A DNA stretch of 64,000 nucleotides, from NCBI GenBank assembly GCA_018333785.1, contig JAGXSU010000139.1, positions 1 through 64,000 of the forward strand. Direction: 5' to 3'. Source of the DNA: Methylomicrobium sp. (GTDB lineage Bacteria > Pseudomonadota > Gammaproteobacteria > Methylococcales > Methylomonadaceae). Of the stretch, positions 27,920 to 37,604 are shown piece after piece. The stretch's first letter is position 1; each line of letters starts with the position of its first letter. A model generated the notes under the pieces. That model had not been told where the DNA came from. It did no database searches and was given only the letters and a program-made list of their open reading frames with translations. Position numbers and translations under genes: made by a program.

Positions 27920-27954
27920 ATGAAAGCACCCTCTTAATAAGGGTCCACTTTCAT
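27920..27954. promoter_or_regulatory. Hairpin upstream of the CheY-like gene
   Basis: ATGAAAG (27920-27926) pairs with CTTTCAT (27948-27954), and inner ACCCT with AGGGT. It lies 63 bases upstream of the regulator's start codon, within a 271-base divergent gap. It could be a leader hairpin or an operator; there is no T run. Confidence 0.35.
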
Positions 27955-28128
27955 AGTAAAAAGTAGCAGAACTTAAGAGTTTTTCCCAACTCGGCGCAGT
28001 ACTATCGAGGCCGGATTTGCTGTAGGTGGATGTCTGATGGCCTGAAAATTTTTAAAACCCCACTTTTATGCTGAGTCCGGGTTAAGATCAATCGGGTTTG
28101 TGGTATCCTTGAATGCAATCAAGCCGAC

Positions 28129-28680
28129 ATGATTATCACCTTCGTTATGACCGGTATTTACACAGTTTTTGCATACGGCAGTTTAATTCATCCAGGCTCT
28201 TTAGCGCGGACAGTTCCAACTGCGCGCAACAGAATGCCGGTCAGCGTCAAAGGGTTGAAACGCCAATTCAATCTGGCATCCACTTACCGCTATGATCCCT
28301 TGCAACAGTTGCCGGTGTGCGTATTAAATGCCGAGGCTTCGGAACCCGACGCGGTTTTAAACGGCATTTGTTTTGATTTGGATGAAAGCGAATTAGACGC
28401 CCTCTTGGAGCGGGAAAAAGGTTATGATTTTTGCCCGGTGGATGCCCGGCATTTTTTCGATGAATCACTGCACATCAACGCTTATTATTTCAATGCCAAA
28501 AACTACACGCCTTACCGCTACCTGACTGCATCAAAAGAACAAGCACATTATCTGTCTATTTGCCTGCAAGGTTGCACTGAATTCGGCGAAGCCTTTGTTG
28601 ACGCATTCAAAGCATCAACCGGTTTTTGGGGTATCGACAATGACATGGATATCGACGCCATCTGGCAGGGAGCTTACTAA
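28129..28680 (+). CDS. Gamma-glutamylcyclotransferase-like protein
   Basis: 183 residues. The GGCT fold is indicated by the N-terminal VFAYGSLIHPGSLA (YGSL binds substrate) and by LDALLEREKGYDFCPV, where the Glu is in the place of the catalytic acid. Family members cyclise gamma-glutamyl groups to 5-oxoproline. An inner start at 28147 (MTGIYTV) is possible. Its stop overlaps the hspQ start (TAATG), so the two are translated together. Confidence 0.8.
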   Translation: MIITFVMTGIYTVFAYGSLIHPGSLARTVPTARNRMPVSVKGLKRQFNLASTYRYDPLQQLPVCVLNAEASEPDAVLNGICFDLDESELDALLEREKGYDFCPVDARHFFDESLHINAYYFNAKNYTPYRYLTASKEQAHYLSICLQGCTEFGEAFVDAFKASTGFWGIDNDMDIDAIWQGAY

Positions 28681-28991
28681 TGAAACATGCCAAATTTTTT
28701 ATCGGCCAAATCGTTCATCACAAATTATTTAATTACCGTGGCGTGATTTTTGATGTTGATTTTGAATTTTTAGGAGGAGAAGAATGGTACGACAAAGTCG
28801 CTAAAAGCAGACCATCCAAATACCAGCCCTGGTACCATGTACTGGTTGATAACGCCAAACACCAGACTTATGTAGCAGAAAGCAACCTCTCCGTTAGCGA
28901 TAATTGCAATCCTATAAATAACCCGTTTCTGGAAAATTACTTTGCCGGCATCAAAAACGGCATCTATCAGCTTAATCTTCCGAAAAATTAA
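28680..28991 (+). CDS. hspQ: HspQ / hemimethylated-DNA-binding family protein
   Basis: 103 residues matching the YccV-like fold: FFIGQIVHHKLFNYRGVIFD, VDFEFLGGEEWYDKVAKSRP, QPWYHVLVDN and the tail VAESNL. HspQ is a heat-induced factor that helps Lon protease select substrates. Its start codon overlaps the stop of the GGCT-like gene, and it converges with the methyltransferase gene. Confidence 0.9.
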   Translation: MKHAKFFIGQIVHHKLFNYRGVIFDVDFEFLGGEEWYDKVAKSRPSKYQPWYHVLVDNAKHQTYVAESNLSVSDNCNPINNPFLENYFAGIKNGIYQLNLPKN

Positions 28992-29019
28992 GTCTCTGAT
29001 GGCTGCCGTTTAAAAAGCA

Positions 29020-29637
29020 TCATTTACGAGCCTGAATCAGCTTGATTACATCACTGCTACGCGAATCTACAAATACCGAATTAAAACCGCATGCCTGCAC
29101 GCTCTTGACAGTATCGCGATTAATATTGGCGCCAAACAACCGAAGAACTAAAGGGTTAACCAGCTTCATCAGGCGCGCCAGCCAGGGTTTGGAACTGATA
29201 ACATGTTCCAGCAACAAAATTTGCCCCCCGGGTTTACAGACCCGGTAAAGTTCACGCAAGCCTTTTCGGGGTGACGGCACCGAACAAAAAACGAAAGATG
29301 CCACAACGGTATCGAAACTGTTATCGGCAAACCACAACCCTTCGACGTCCATCACCTGTAAATCGACATCAATGAATTTGCGGGCTTTTTTCTGTTCGGC
29401 GATAGCCAGCATTTTTTCACTGAAATCGATCGCCGTCATCCGCGCAGATTGCGGATAAAAAGTAAAGTTTTTACCGGTTCCCACACCGACTTCCAGAATA
29501 TGCTCACCTTCAACCTTGGCCCACAAGCGCTTACGCCACTTTTTAAACATAAGCCCTTCCATCATGGCCTCCAAGCCGTCAAAGTAAGGCGCTAAACGGT
29601 CATATCGTTTTTTGATCGTAATGCGGTCCGGTTTCAT
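29020..29637 (-). CDS. Class I SAM-dependent methyltransferase, UbiE/PmtA-like
   Basis: 205 residues from the ATG at 29637 (MKPDRITIKKRYDRLAPYFD); a TTG start at 29700 would add 21. Rossmann motif I is ILEVGVGTGKNFTFYP, motif II has TAIDFSEKMLAIA and the post-motif is FDTVVASFVFCSVPSPRKGL. The text is closest to PmtA-type phosphatidylethanolamine N-methyltransferases and UbiE. Phospholipid methylation is plausible but not proved. Confidence 0.75.
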   Translation of the reverse strand: MKPDRITIKKRYDRLAPYFDGLEAMMEGLMFKKWRKRLWAKVEGEHILEVGVGTGKNFTFYPQSARMTAIDFSEKMLAIAEQKKARKFIDVDLQVMDVEGLWFADNSFDTVVASFVFCSVPSPRKGLRELYRVCKPGGQILLLEHVISSKPWLARLMKLVNPLVLRLFGANINRDTVKSVQACGFNSVFVDSRSSDVIKLIQARK

Positions 29638-29941
29638 AATCAGGCCTAAAGTGTCCAGGTTAAATAATGCGTCAAAAATCAAGCCGCATTTTAACGACAA
29701 ACACCGCTAAAACCCAACTATCAACACTAAATGCCGGTCCAAACAAACCGGAAGCTGTCTAAATTGGCATCCGCCATCACATGAAAAATTATCATCTTTG
29801 CGTCTTACTGAATAATTATCCTACCGGGTACGTTATAATTTCACACTTTTTACCACCGTACTCATCAAACCACGCCCTTGCAAACAACCAAAACTGTCTG
29901 CCATAAGCTCAAATTTGTTGATACCGTTTAAAAGGTTAAAG

Positions 29942-31435
29942 ATGCTCTTTTTATCAAAAAAACAGGACTGGCTGGGGAATATCCGGGGCGATGTCCTGGC
30001 CGGTTTAGTCGTTGCGTTGGCGCTGATCCCGGAAGCCATCGCCTTCTCTATCATTGCCGGTGTTGATCCTAAAATCGGACTTTACGCATCATTCTGTATC
30101 GCCGTGGTCACCGCTTTTACCGGGGGTCGTCCAGGCATGATTTCTGCCGCAACAGGTGCCATGGCACTCTTGATGGTGACGTTGGTAAAAGAACACGGCC
30201 TTCAGTATTTGCTAGCCGCGACGGTATTAACCGGTCTATTGCAAATCCTCTCCGGTTATCTGAAGCTGGGCAACCTGATGAGCTTCGTTTCACGGTCAGT
30301 CGTGACCGGTTTCGTCAATGCGCTGGCTATCCTGATATTTATGGCGCAGTTACCCGAATTAACCGGTGTCTCCTGGCATGTTTACGTAATGACAGCCGGC
30401 GGCCTGGGGATAATCTACCTGTTTCCTCTTCTGCCTGTTATCGGCAAAACGATCCCCTCGCCATTGGTCTGTATCCTCGTCTTAACCGCTATCGCCGTGT
30501 ATTTGAAGCTGGATATCCGTACAGTGGGCGATATGGGAGAATTGCCGGATACTTTACCCATTTTCATGTGGCCTCAAGTCCCTATGAACCTTGAAACCCT
30601 GCAGATCATTTTTCCTTACGCTTCGGCGCTGGCCGTGGTCGGCATGCTCGAATCATTGATGACGGCAACCATCATCGACGATTTGACCGACACACCCAGC
30701 GACAAAAACCGCGAATGCAAAAGCCAGGGGCTGGCCAATATCAGCGCTGGTTTTTTAGGCGGCATGGCCGGCTGCGCGATGATCGGCCAGTCGGTCATCA
30801 ACGTCAAATCAGGCGGCCGAGGCCGTTTATCAACCTTCATTGCCGGTACGATGCTGCTGATCATGGTGGTTTTTCTCAGCGAATGGATATCGATAATACC
30901 AATGGCGGCCCTGGTCTCGGTGATGATTATGGTCTCGATAGGCACGTTCAGCTGGCGGTCTATCATTAATTTAAAAGAGTACCCGCTGTCGACCAATATC
31001 GTCATGATCATGACGGTCGTTGTTGTCGTTTGGACTCACAATCTGGCGCTTGGCGTTTTTGTGGGTGTTTTACTGGCATCCCTATTTTTTGCCAATAAAA
31101 TCAGTCATTTTATGTATGTGAAATCTGAACTGGATGCGACCGGAAGTGTTCGAACCTATCGGGTTATCGGCCAGATTTTCTTTAACTCGGCAGACAAATT
31201 TATGGCTGCGTTTGATTTTAAGGAAGCGATTGAAAAAGTGGTTATCGACTTAACCCGCGCGCATTTCTGGGATATCACCTCGGTGACCGCTTTGGATAAA
31301 GCCGTCATAAAATTCAGACGGGAAGGCGCGGATGTCGAAATCATCGGCTTGAACGAAGCCAGTAGCACAATCATTGATCGCTTCGGAATTCACGATAAGC
31401 CGGAAGAGATCCAAAAAGTCATGGGAGGTCATTAA
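29942..31435 (+). CDS. Second SulP-family anion transporter with STAS domain
   Basis: About 497 residues from the ATG at 29942, which has AGG six bases upstream; in-frame TTG codons before it were rejected. The core begins [26 protein letters not shown], typical of bacterial SulP proteins of the YchM/BicA branch. The STAS domain (about 400-495) holds [19 protein letters not shown]. The stop overlaps the start of the universal-stress gene (TAATG). Pairing with a stress protein is seen in other SulP operons, where sulfate or bicarbonate is suspected as substrate. Confidence 0.88.
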   Translation: MLFLSKKQDWLGNIRGDVLAGLVVALALIPEAIAFSIIAGVDPKIGLYASFCIAVVTAFTGGRPGMISAATGAMALLMVTLVKEHGLQYLLAATVLTGLLQILSGYLKLGNLMSFVSRSVVTGFVNALAILIFMAQLPELTGVSWHVYVMTAGGLGIIYLFPLLPVIGKTIPSPLVCILVLTAIAVYLKLDIRTVGDMGELPDTLPIFMWPQVPMNLETLQIIFPYASALAVVGMLESLMTATIIDDLTDTPSDKNRECKSQGLANISAGFLGGMAGCAMIGQSVINVKSGGRGRLSTFIAGTMLLIMVVFLSEWISIIPMAALVSVMIMVSIGTFSWRSIINLKEYPLSTNIVMIMTVVVVVWTHNLALGVFVGVLLASLFFANKISHFMYVKSELDATGSVRTYRVIGQIFFNSADKFMAAFDFKEAIEKVVIDLTRAHFWDITSVTALDKAVIKFRREGADVEIIGLNEASSTIIDRFGIHDKPEEIQKVMGGH

Positions 31436-32304
31436 TGAACACCGAAACCAATAAAGTGATTGCGTGTGTTGACGGCTCAGGTCTTAGTGAAGCCGTCTGC
31501 GATTATGCAACCTGGATTTCGCAGCGAGTCAATGCACCACTCAAACTCCTGCATACGATTGACCATCACCCGGAAACCGCCGCGATCACCGATCTATCCG
31601 GCAATATCGGCGTGGATAGCTGTGATCATCTGCTGGAAGACATAATCCGAATAGAGCAGCAACACAGTAAATTACGCTTACAGCAAGGCAAAACGTTGCT
31701 TCAGGCGGCCAAAGAAAGAGTCACGCACAACGGCATAGCCGATCCGATTATTAGCCAGCGGCACGGCAATCTTGTTGAATCATTGATAGAACTGGAAGAT
31801 AGTATCCGGGTGCTGGTCGTCGGTATGAGAGGCAAAGTGCATGATAATCAACCCGGACAAATCGGAGCAAAACTGGAGTCCATTATCCGCTCCCTGCATA
31901 AACCGATTTTAGTCGTCAACGAAGCATTTAAACCGCCACAGCGCATCATGCTGGCCTACGATGGCAGCAACGCAGCCGAAAAAGCAGTCGACATGGTTGC
32001 ATCCAGCCCCTTATATAAAGGCCTGACGTGTCATCTGGTCTGTGTCAGCAAAGACAAAGCCACCTCGCAAAAGCTGCTTGACGCAGCAGCCAATAAAATC
32101 ATACAAGCAGGAGGCATTGATTTGATCACACAAAAGCTCACCGGCAAAATCGATCAAGCGTTGTGTGATTATCAAGACGGACAAGCCATTGATATGACCA
32201 TTATGGGCGCTTACAGCCATACCCGTCTGCACGATATGCTGCTGGGCAGCTTCACCGCCAAAATGTTGTTGAGCACCCGCAAACCTTTGCTTTTGCTCAG
32301 ATAA
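31435..32304 (+). CDS. Tandem universal stress protein (two UspA domains)
   Basis: 289 residues. Two UspA domains of about 150 and 130 residues: the first begins KVIACVDGSGLSEAVCDYA, the second RIMLAYDGSNAAEKAVDMV and ends in a nucleotide-loop-like MGAYSHTRLHDMLLGSFTAKMLL. Single-nucleotide binding in the second domain is likely. The start codon overlaps the stop of the SulP gene, so it probably works with that transporter. Confidence 0.9.
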   Translation: MNTETNKVIACVDGSGLSEAVCDYATWISQRVNAPLKLLHTIDHHPETAAITDLSGNIGVDSCDHLLEDIIRIEQQHSKLRLQQGKTLLQAAKERVTHNGIADPIISQRHGNLVESLIELEDSIRVLVVGMRGKVHDNQPGQIGAKLESIIRSLHKPILVVNEAFKPPQRIMLAYDGSNAAEKAVDMVASSPLYKGLTCHLVCVSKDKATSQKLLDAAANKIIQAGGIDLITQKLTGKIDQALCDYQDGQAIDMTIMGAYSHTRLHDMLLGSFTAKMLLSTRKPLLLLR

Positions 32305-32349
32305 GTGAAAAATGAACGGCTGGAGTGATGGTGTTGCAGGTTTGCCGAA

Positions 32350-32390
32350 CCCTGAACCACTCGCCCTTCGAAAAGCTCAGGGCGAATGGA
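32350..32390. repeat. Short dispersed-type palindrome (CGCCCT..AGGGCG)
   Basis: CGCCCT (32362-32367) pairs with AGGGCG (32379-32384) around TCGAAAAGCTC. The text resembles a common repeat of the form GCCCTGAGC..TCGAAGGGC found in many proteobacteria. It lies between the stops of convergent genes and may also hinder read-through. Confidence 0.55.
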
Positions 32391-32399
32391 TTACGTTTA

Positions 32400-32777
32400 T
32401 TATTCCTTTTGTTGCTCTCGAACCCGATTTTCCTCACGTTCACGGTACTGCTTGTCAATATTTTGCTGATTGGCATTGCCTGGCATCTTTCTTTCGCGAA
32501 CCCGGTATTCTTCCTGTGCACGACGTTGCTTCATACTTTCTCCGTCACCGGGTTGATGTTGTCTTTGCCGCATTTGATCTTGCCTTTCATTTCGCTGTGG
32601 GTACGGGCCCGATCCACTTCCGAATGCATCGGAAGACCGTTCGGCACTAACGCCCCGGCCAAACCCTCCACCACCGCCAGGCCCGCCGCCTCCGCCAGGA
32701 GCAGCTGAAACCAAACCAACCCAACAAGACATTAGAAAGACTAAGGCCGTGTTTCGCCATTTGATTTTACTATTCAT
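32400..32777 (-). CDS. Small secreted glycine-rich protein, unknown
   Basis: 125 residues. A signal peptide (about 1-25; KIKWRNTALVFLMSCWVGLVS, cleaved after SAA or nearby) is followed by a PGGGGGPGGGGGFG stretch and then a highly charged, Arg/Gln/Glu-rich tail (REREENRVREQQKE). Low complexity makes family assignment unsafe. It should reside in the periplasm or outside. Two overlapping plus-strand frames look like shadows. Confidence 0.5.
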   Translation of the reverse strand: MNSKIKWRNTALVFLMSCWVGLVSAAPGGGGGPGGGGGFGRGVSAERSSDAFGSGSGPYPQRNERQDQMRQRQHQPGDGESMKQRRAQEEYRVRERKMPGNANQQNIDKQYREREENRVREQQKE

Positions 32778-32945
32778 AATTATCGCCTTATATTACTAAA
32801 ACTGAAGTTTCCCAATAATTTCAAAAAGGACAGCCATCATGCTTGGGCTGCAGGAATTATCGATAGAGTCTGCGTAAACGGTGGCAAACCTATTTAATAA
32901 AGCACTGTCGCGTGAGGCTAAGGCGTCATCCCGGCAGAGCCTGCC

Positions 32946-32968
32946 CCGGTCGGTTTCAATCCGACCGG
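32946..32968. repeat. Perfect hairpin CCGGTCGG..CCGACCGG
   Basis: Eight-base arms around TTTCAAT lie just after the PKD-protein gene (minus strand). A neighbouring GGCAG..CTGCC hairpin precedes it. There is no T run, so it may be part of a dispersed repeat (text CATCCCGGCAGAGCCTGCC) or a barrier to transcription. Confidence 0.45.
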
Positions 32969-32991
32969 AGCGAGCTTTCCGATTTTCAGAT

Positions 32992-34026
32992 TTACTTTAC
33001 TTCAGTGATTGCTGTTGCCAGATCAGCATCCGGGTCACCATCAGCAATAGTTACCGCCCAGTTGATAGTACCCTTTGCTGTTGGTTTATATGCAGGGAAC
33101 GTGAAACTGGTAGTGCCTTTACCGTTGTAGTCATAAACGTTCAGGTTCCACTTATAGACCACTTTGCCATTCTGCGTGCCGACCACGGTGGCGAGGGCCT
33201 GGCCCAAAACGGTTCCGGGATTCTCTACCGTGAGCTGAATCGATACAGGCTTACCGACAGACTGCGCCTTGGTCACTTTGAATGCGGAAATATCGAGATC
33301 GAGAACCGCATTCCCCGAGATAGTGGCAATGGTCGAATTGGTGTTTGTACGCCCCTCATCATCGGTCACCGTCAGAGTCACAGTGAAGGTCCCCGGCATG
33401 GTATAGGTGTGCTCTGCCACCTCTCCTGGTCCCGTTGTTCCGTCGCCGAAAGTCCAGACATACTGATCGATGACGTCAGTGTCGTCGCTGTCATAAGAGC
33501 CACTGCCGTCGAAAGTAATGGGCACATTTACATTGCCCGTATAAGGTCCGCCGGGAATAGCAACCGGTTCGCCCGCAACGGGCGGATCGTAAGGCAACGG
33601 CACGTTTCCGGGTACGCTGATCGGCGCTCCGATGGCCAAACAGCTCTTACCATCATAGATCTGGTTGAGAAGAGCCGACTCACCGGTCCAGCCGGGCTGG
33701 GCGTTGGCATTGATTTCGGTCAAATTATCATTCCCCTCCCCATCCGAGTCTGACACTTCAATGCCCTTCAGATTCTGCGTTATATCGGCAGGTATGCTGC
33801 TGCCGAAAGAAATGCAGAGATCCTTACCATAGGTATTGAGGTTACTGGTGCTGGTGCCGTGGCAGAGGTTGCAGTCGGCATTGTCGCTGCTCGAGTTAGG
33901 ATAAGCAGTCTGCCATGTCTGGAGATATTTATTCAATGCTTGGGCAGGCGATACGACTGCCAGCAGGCCCGCCGTCATTAGCGCGGACGTCAACGTCCGC
34001 AGCATGGTTGAGTTTGTACATGACAT
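32992..34026 (-). CDS. Secreted CxxCH protein with PKD domain
   Basis: 344 residues. Signal peptide (about 1-30, ending SPAQA), then a possible c-type heme site CNLCHG near 53-58, an acidic calcium-loop-like DSDGEGNDN near 102, and a PKD domain (about 150-240; WTFGDGTTGPGE and HTYTMPGTFTVTLTVTDDEG). The last 90 residues form another beta-rich domain. One CxxCH suggests a mono-heme cytochrome; only the sequence motif supports this. AGGAGG lies nine bases before the ATG. It follows the 1151-residue gene by 122 bases on the same strand, so the two probably act together outside the cytoplasm. Confidence 0.72.
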   Translation of the reverse strand: MSCTNSTMLRTLTSALMTAGLLAVVSPAQALNKYLQTWQTAYPNSSSDNADCNLCHGTSTSNLNTYGKDLCISFGSSIPADITQNLKGIEVSDSDGEGNDNLTEINANAQPGWTGESALLNQIYDGKSCLAIGAPISVPGNVPLPYDPPVAGEPVAIPGGPYTGNVNVPITFDGSGSYDSDDTDVIDQYVWTFGDGTTGPGEVAEHTYTMPGTFTVTLTVTDDEGRTNTNSTIATISGNAVLDLDISAFKVTKAQSVGKPVSIQLTVENPGTVLGQALATVVGTQNGKVVYKWNLNVYDYNGKGTTSFTFPAYKPTAKGTINWAVTIADGDPDADLATAITEVK

Positions 34027-34148
34027 GATTTGGTTCCTCCTGATTTTACTGTTCGGTGGATAGCCGCCCCAACAGGGGCGGCGTATTCAACCGGATCTTG
34101 TTCGGAGCAATCTGCCCGGGATTGTCCCGGGCAGGTGCGGTACCGTGA

Positions 34149-37100
34149 TTAAGGATTGGCTGGTGTGCCGGTTCCGGTACCCTGACCGAAGTCCCAGGCC
34201 CATTCGGTAGATATGTAGTCGTCAAGCCACCAAACCCGTCGGGCCATGGCATCAGACGAAAGTACCTCGTCCCAATTCGTGACGCCATTCGCAACCGGAT
34301 GCTCCAACTGCGCCCAGACACCGTAAAGGAACTGGCCGCCAGGATTAGCCGTCAAACTGGCTTCGCTGGCTTCCAGACCAGGAGTGCCCTGGTCGAACTG
34401 ATCGAACTCGTTGCAGAAACCTGAGACGATATGTTCCGCAGGTACGCCCTTGTCAGGGTCGATGTCTTCGTGCGGATTGGAGGGATAGCAAGTGCTCAGA
34501 TCAGTCTCTTCCGCCCACACTTGATAATCATCACCAAAGTTCACCGCGCGACTGTAGAACAGATCTAGCGGCTCGGGTTCGCCCTCGGCGGCAGTCGTGT
34601 TGTCGCCGGTCTCGAAGACCACGAAGAAGCGTGAAGGATTGCGCACATCTTCACCGTAGGGATTAATCCCGTAACCGAATGGATTCAGCGTGTTTCCTAC
34701 TCCTTGAGGCGAACCGGTGATCGCAAAGCGTGGGTCAAGCGTGGTGATCCGCATAGACTGGTGCTGTGTCACATTGCGGGCCTGTTCACCAGCGCCTGCC
34801 ACATAGCTGTTACACACTCTGGGTTCGGTCAGGTCGCCGCTGGCCTGGGTTTCAGCGCTACGGAAAGTCTCGCAGGTAACCGTGCCGTCGCCGCCGTATT
34901 TGGTCTTGTCATTTGGATCCCAATATTTATAGGTTTTGGGCAGAGTCGTCCAGGTAGTCGCTCCTGTGAAAGAGCGGCGGATATAAAGCTCATAGCGATC
35001 GTTGCCCACTGCGTTGAGACGCCAGTTAGGCGACCAGGCGTAAAGCATCATAACCATGTCGCCGTCCAGGAAGCCGCGATGCCCTTTGGCCACGTCCAGC
35101 GGGTTATACCAGGACTGGTCGCGCAGCGTGCCGATGGAACCGGCTTTGGAGCTGGTATCGGTCCTCAAGTCGTTGTCGCAGTTGTACAGGGTTGTTCCAT
35201 CGGTAGAACTTACCGTTGTGAAACTGGCTGGGCATTGATGCCAAGACAGGACCTTGGTCTTGTTAGGCTCGACCAAACTTCCCTGCAAGACAGGGTTGGT
35301 GTCGGCGATACCAAAAGTAGTCCCTCTGTTCAGGTCGACCTGCGGGCAAAGCACTGTTGCCCCGGTTTCTGAATTCTGACAGCCGTCTGGAATCGTGGCT
35401 GACAGGTTACTAGCAGAATCCATGCAGAGGCCGCCTGGGTAGTACGGATTGTTAGCCTCTCCCCAGGTATTGCATTCCATGTTGCGGAAGGCATAGGGAT
35501 TGCCGTACGACGCTAGGCTCCATTTGCCCTTGTTCGGGATCAGAATACGTCGAGACATCACATCAGCCGGGCCACCCTGATTCATAATACCTTGTTTCCA
35601 GGTCGGTAATGCGAGCAAACCAAAGTCAGCTTTCGACGTATCTTTATGAACCTTGTATATGTCTTGCCCCAGCCAGCTTCCGCGACGGGCAATTTCGGTG
35701 TTGTAGATGTTGAAGTTGTAAGCGCCGAAATCCCAGAACTCACTAGTGTTCCTGGCTGGGTAGAAAGTACCGGCCGTCCAGTCCACCTCGGGCTGGTTCA
35801 ACTGGTGACCGGGCTGGGTCAGATTAGCCAGCAAGGTATCCTGCGTTTTTCCGCCGACGGTGTCCATGATCGACATACTGAAAGTGAAGTACTTGATGTT
35901 CTTGCCTTCGTCGAACGTGAAGCAATCGGGGTCGCTGTTGCCGTCCTGGATACACGCGGTACCGCCCGCATCGAAGGTGAAAGCGCCTAGACCCTTGTCC
36001 TCCTCGGCCACCACCGCGACGAAGGCGCTGTCGATAACGGCGTCCTTCACTTTGCCGGTGGAGTCATAACCATACAGTGCCAAGCGCGGACGGGTGGCCG
36101 CAGTATTGCCTACCAGAGGGAGACCATCCTGGGTCACGCAGAGCTCAGTATCTTTAGGATCCTGCTTACCCGTCTTGACAATGATAATATCCTTGCACAT
36201 ATCCTTGAGCCCATAAGCCAAGGGATTCAAGGGAACATCATCGGGATCATCAGGTGTAGGGTCGACCCCACGTTCCTGCAGTTTAGAACCATAGCAATAC
36301 GGTTTAGGATTCTCGACATTACACTTGGCGTTATCAGTTAACCGCATTGGCATCGCGAACGGCACAAAGGGCTTGGGCTTCTGGGTGATGTCGCTGGCCG
36401 CGGCCGCAAGCTCGAAGTTCGCCAGGGTCATGGGCGTCGCCCCGGTCGCGTCCGCCGGATCCTGCACCACCTCAAACCGCTCGAAGTCGATGTAAGAATA
36501 CCAAACGTCGGTCTGACTATTGGCTACAGCGCCGCTCCAGCCTTCGCCCGGGCCTTCGCCCTGGCCGCCACGCAGACCGTCGGGGTCTTCCTGCCAAGTG
36601 ATGGCGCATCCTGCGCCACTGACGCAGACGGTCTCGATGCGGTTAACGTCACGCACACCTGAGGTCAGTCGCTCGGCCTTGAACCAGCGCATGTAGCTTT
36701 GCTCAATGACATCCGCAGTGCGCGGATCATCTCCTTTGTTGAGCACACCACGGGCGGTCCACAAGCAATTATAGGGCACTTCGCCTACCGCTTGGTTGGG
36801 CTCATAATCATCTTCCTCCGCGTAGTTGACAGAGCCTTGGGAACCGCCTACACCGAACATGTCGATCAGATAAAGGTCATCTTTAGTGGCCGTTGCCAGG
36901 TCAATGCCAAGATAGGTCGCTATGGCCGCACGGCGAGCTATCTGTTCTGGCGAAGCTTCCGGATTATCCAACGAATAGTTGGGCTGACCACTGGCACAAT
37001 AACGGCTAGGCCACGCCACCAGTACCTTGTTACCCATGATCGAATGGAAGACATTCACTACGTCGCCGGGATAGGAGGTATCCGCGATCAGGGGCACGTC

Positions 37101-37604
37101 CGTCCGGGTAATATTGCAGTTGGCATTGTCGCAAGACGTCTCTAAGGCTGACTCGGACAGATTGGTCTTCTTCCAGGTAACGCCGTCATCCAGGCTCACA
37201 GTTCCGTAAACATCACGCTTGCCGTGGCCGATAAAGCCGACGCCGTCGACAGTCTCTACAGGACCGTACATGTGCACACCGATTAGGGGCTTCGCAAGTG
37301 TTCGCGTGGCCTTCAGGGCACTATCGATGTCGTAGTAAAGGTCACCCTCTGCCTTATCGTCAGGGTCTACCTCTGACGCAGTGCCGCTTGCAGCCTGACT
37401 GGGCACGTAGAATTTCATCTGGGCGATGAAGGCGTGCTCGGCCTCATCAATGTGTCCCGGAACCGTCTGGGTCGGTAATTTGGACATACTCTTCAGAATC
37501 GGCTTGCCGGCTTCACCGTTACCACCGTCATCGGCAACAACCTGACCGCTTGACAAGGCTGTCAGCAAAGCCAGGGTTAGGATTTTTAATTTTGGCGTTT
37601 TCAT
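34149..37604 (-). CDS. Large exported protein with Asp-box (sialidase-like) signatures
   Basis: 1151 residues with a clear signal peptide (MKTPKLKILTLALLTALSSG, then QVVADD). At least two Asp-box elements typical of beta-propellers are visible: SLDDGVTW near 140, and SFTGATTW near 905. Many Cys pairs (such as CDNANC) suggest disulfides. Acidic and aromatic residues are frequent. It may belong to the 'choice-of-anchor O' group, but I cannot confirm that. Catalytic residues of sialidases were not identified. The gene is richer in G+C than its flanks (one 60-base line, 36421-36480, holds 44 G or C), which suggests a different history. It lies upstream of the CxxCH/PKD gene and diverges from the amine oxidase gene. 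Confidence 0.7.
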   Translation of the reverse strand: MKTPKLKILTLALLTALSSGQVVADDGGNGEAGKPILKSMSKLPTQTVPGHIDEAEHAFIAQMKFYVPSQAASGTASEVDPDDKAEGDLYYDIDSALKATRTLAKPLIGVHMYGPVETVDGVGFIGHGKRDVYGTVSLDDGVTWKKTNLSESALETSCDNANCNITRTDVPLIADTSYPGDVVNVFHSIMGNKVLVAWPSRYCASGQPNYSLDNPEASPEQIARRAAIATYLGIDLATATKDDLYLIDMFGVGGSQGSVNYAEEDDYEPNQAVGEVPYNCLWTARGVLNKGDDPRTADVIEQSYMRWFKAERLTSGVRDVNRIETVCVSGAGCAITWQEDPDGLRGGQGEGPGEGWSGAVANSQTDVWYSYIDFERFEVVQDPADATGATPMTLANFELAAAASDITQKPKPFVPFAMPMRLTDNAKCNVENPKPYCYGSKLQERGVDPTPDDPDDVPLNPLAYGLKDMCKDIIIVKTGKQDPKDTELCVTQDGLPLVGNTAATRPRLALYGYDSTGKVKDAVIDSAFVAVVAEEDKGLGAFTFDAGGTACIQDGNSDPDCFTFDEGKNIKYFTFSMSIMDTVGGKTQDTLLANLTQPGHQLNQPEVDWTAGTFYPARNTSEFWDFGAYNFNIYNTEIARRGSWLGQDIYKVHKDTSKADFGLLALPTWKQGIMNQGGPADVMSRRILIPNKGKWSLASYGNPYAFRNMECNTWGEANNPYYPGGLCMDSASNLSATIPDGCQNSETGATVLCPQVDLNRGTTFGIADTNPVLQGSLVEPNKTKVLSWHQCPASFTTVSSTDGTTLYNCDNDLRTDTSSKAGSIGTLRDQSWYNPLDVAKGHRGFLDGDMVMMLYAWSPNWRLNAVGNDRYELYIRRSFTGATTWTTLPKTYKYWDPNDKTKYGGDGTVTCETFRSAETQASGDLTEPRVCNSYVAGAGEQARNVTQHQSMRITTLDPRFAITGSPQGVGNTLNPFGYGINPYGEDVRNPSRFFVVFETGDNTTAAEGEPEPLDLFYSRAVNFGDDYQVWAEETDLSTCYPSNPHEDIDPDKGVPAEHIVSGFCNEFDQFDQGTPGLEASEASLTANPGGQFLYGVWAQLEHPVANGVTNWDEVLSSDAMARRVWWLDDYISTEWAWDFGQGTGTGTPANP

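Noticed and set aside
32881-33753. 290-codon plus-strand ORF
   Set aside because: It lies opposite the PKD/CxxCH gene, which has a signal peptide, motifs and a strong ribosome site. The plus-strand product is rich in Arg and Ile as expected for a shadow.
34704-35372. 222-codon plus-strand ORF within the 1151-residue gene
   Set aside because: It is antisense to a gene with clear secretion and Asp-box features, and no ribosome site or domain supports it.
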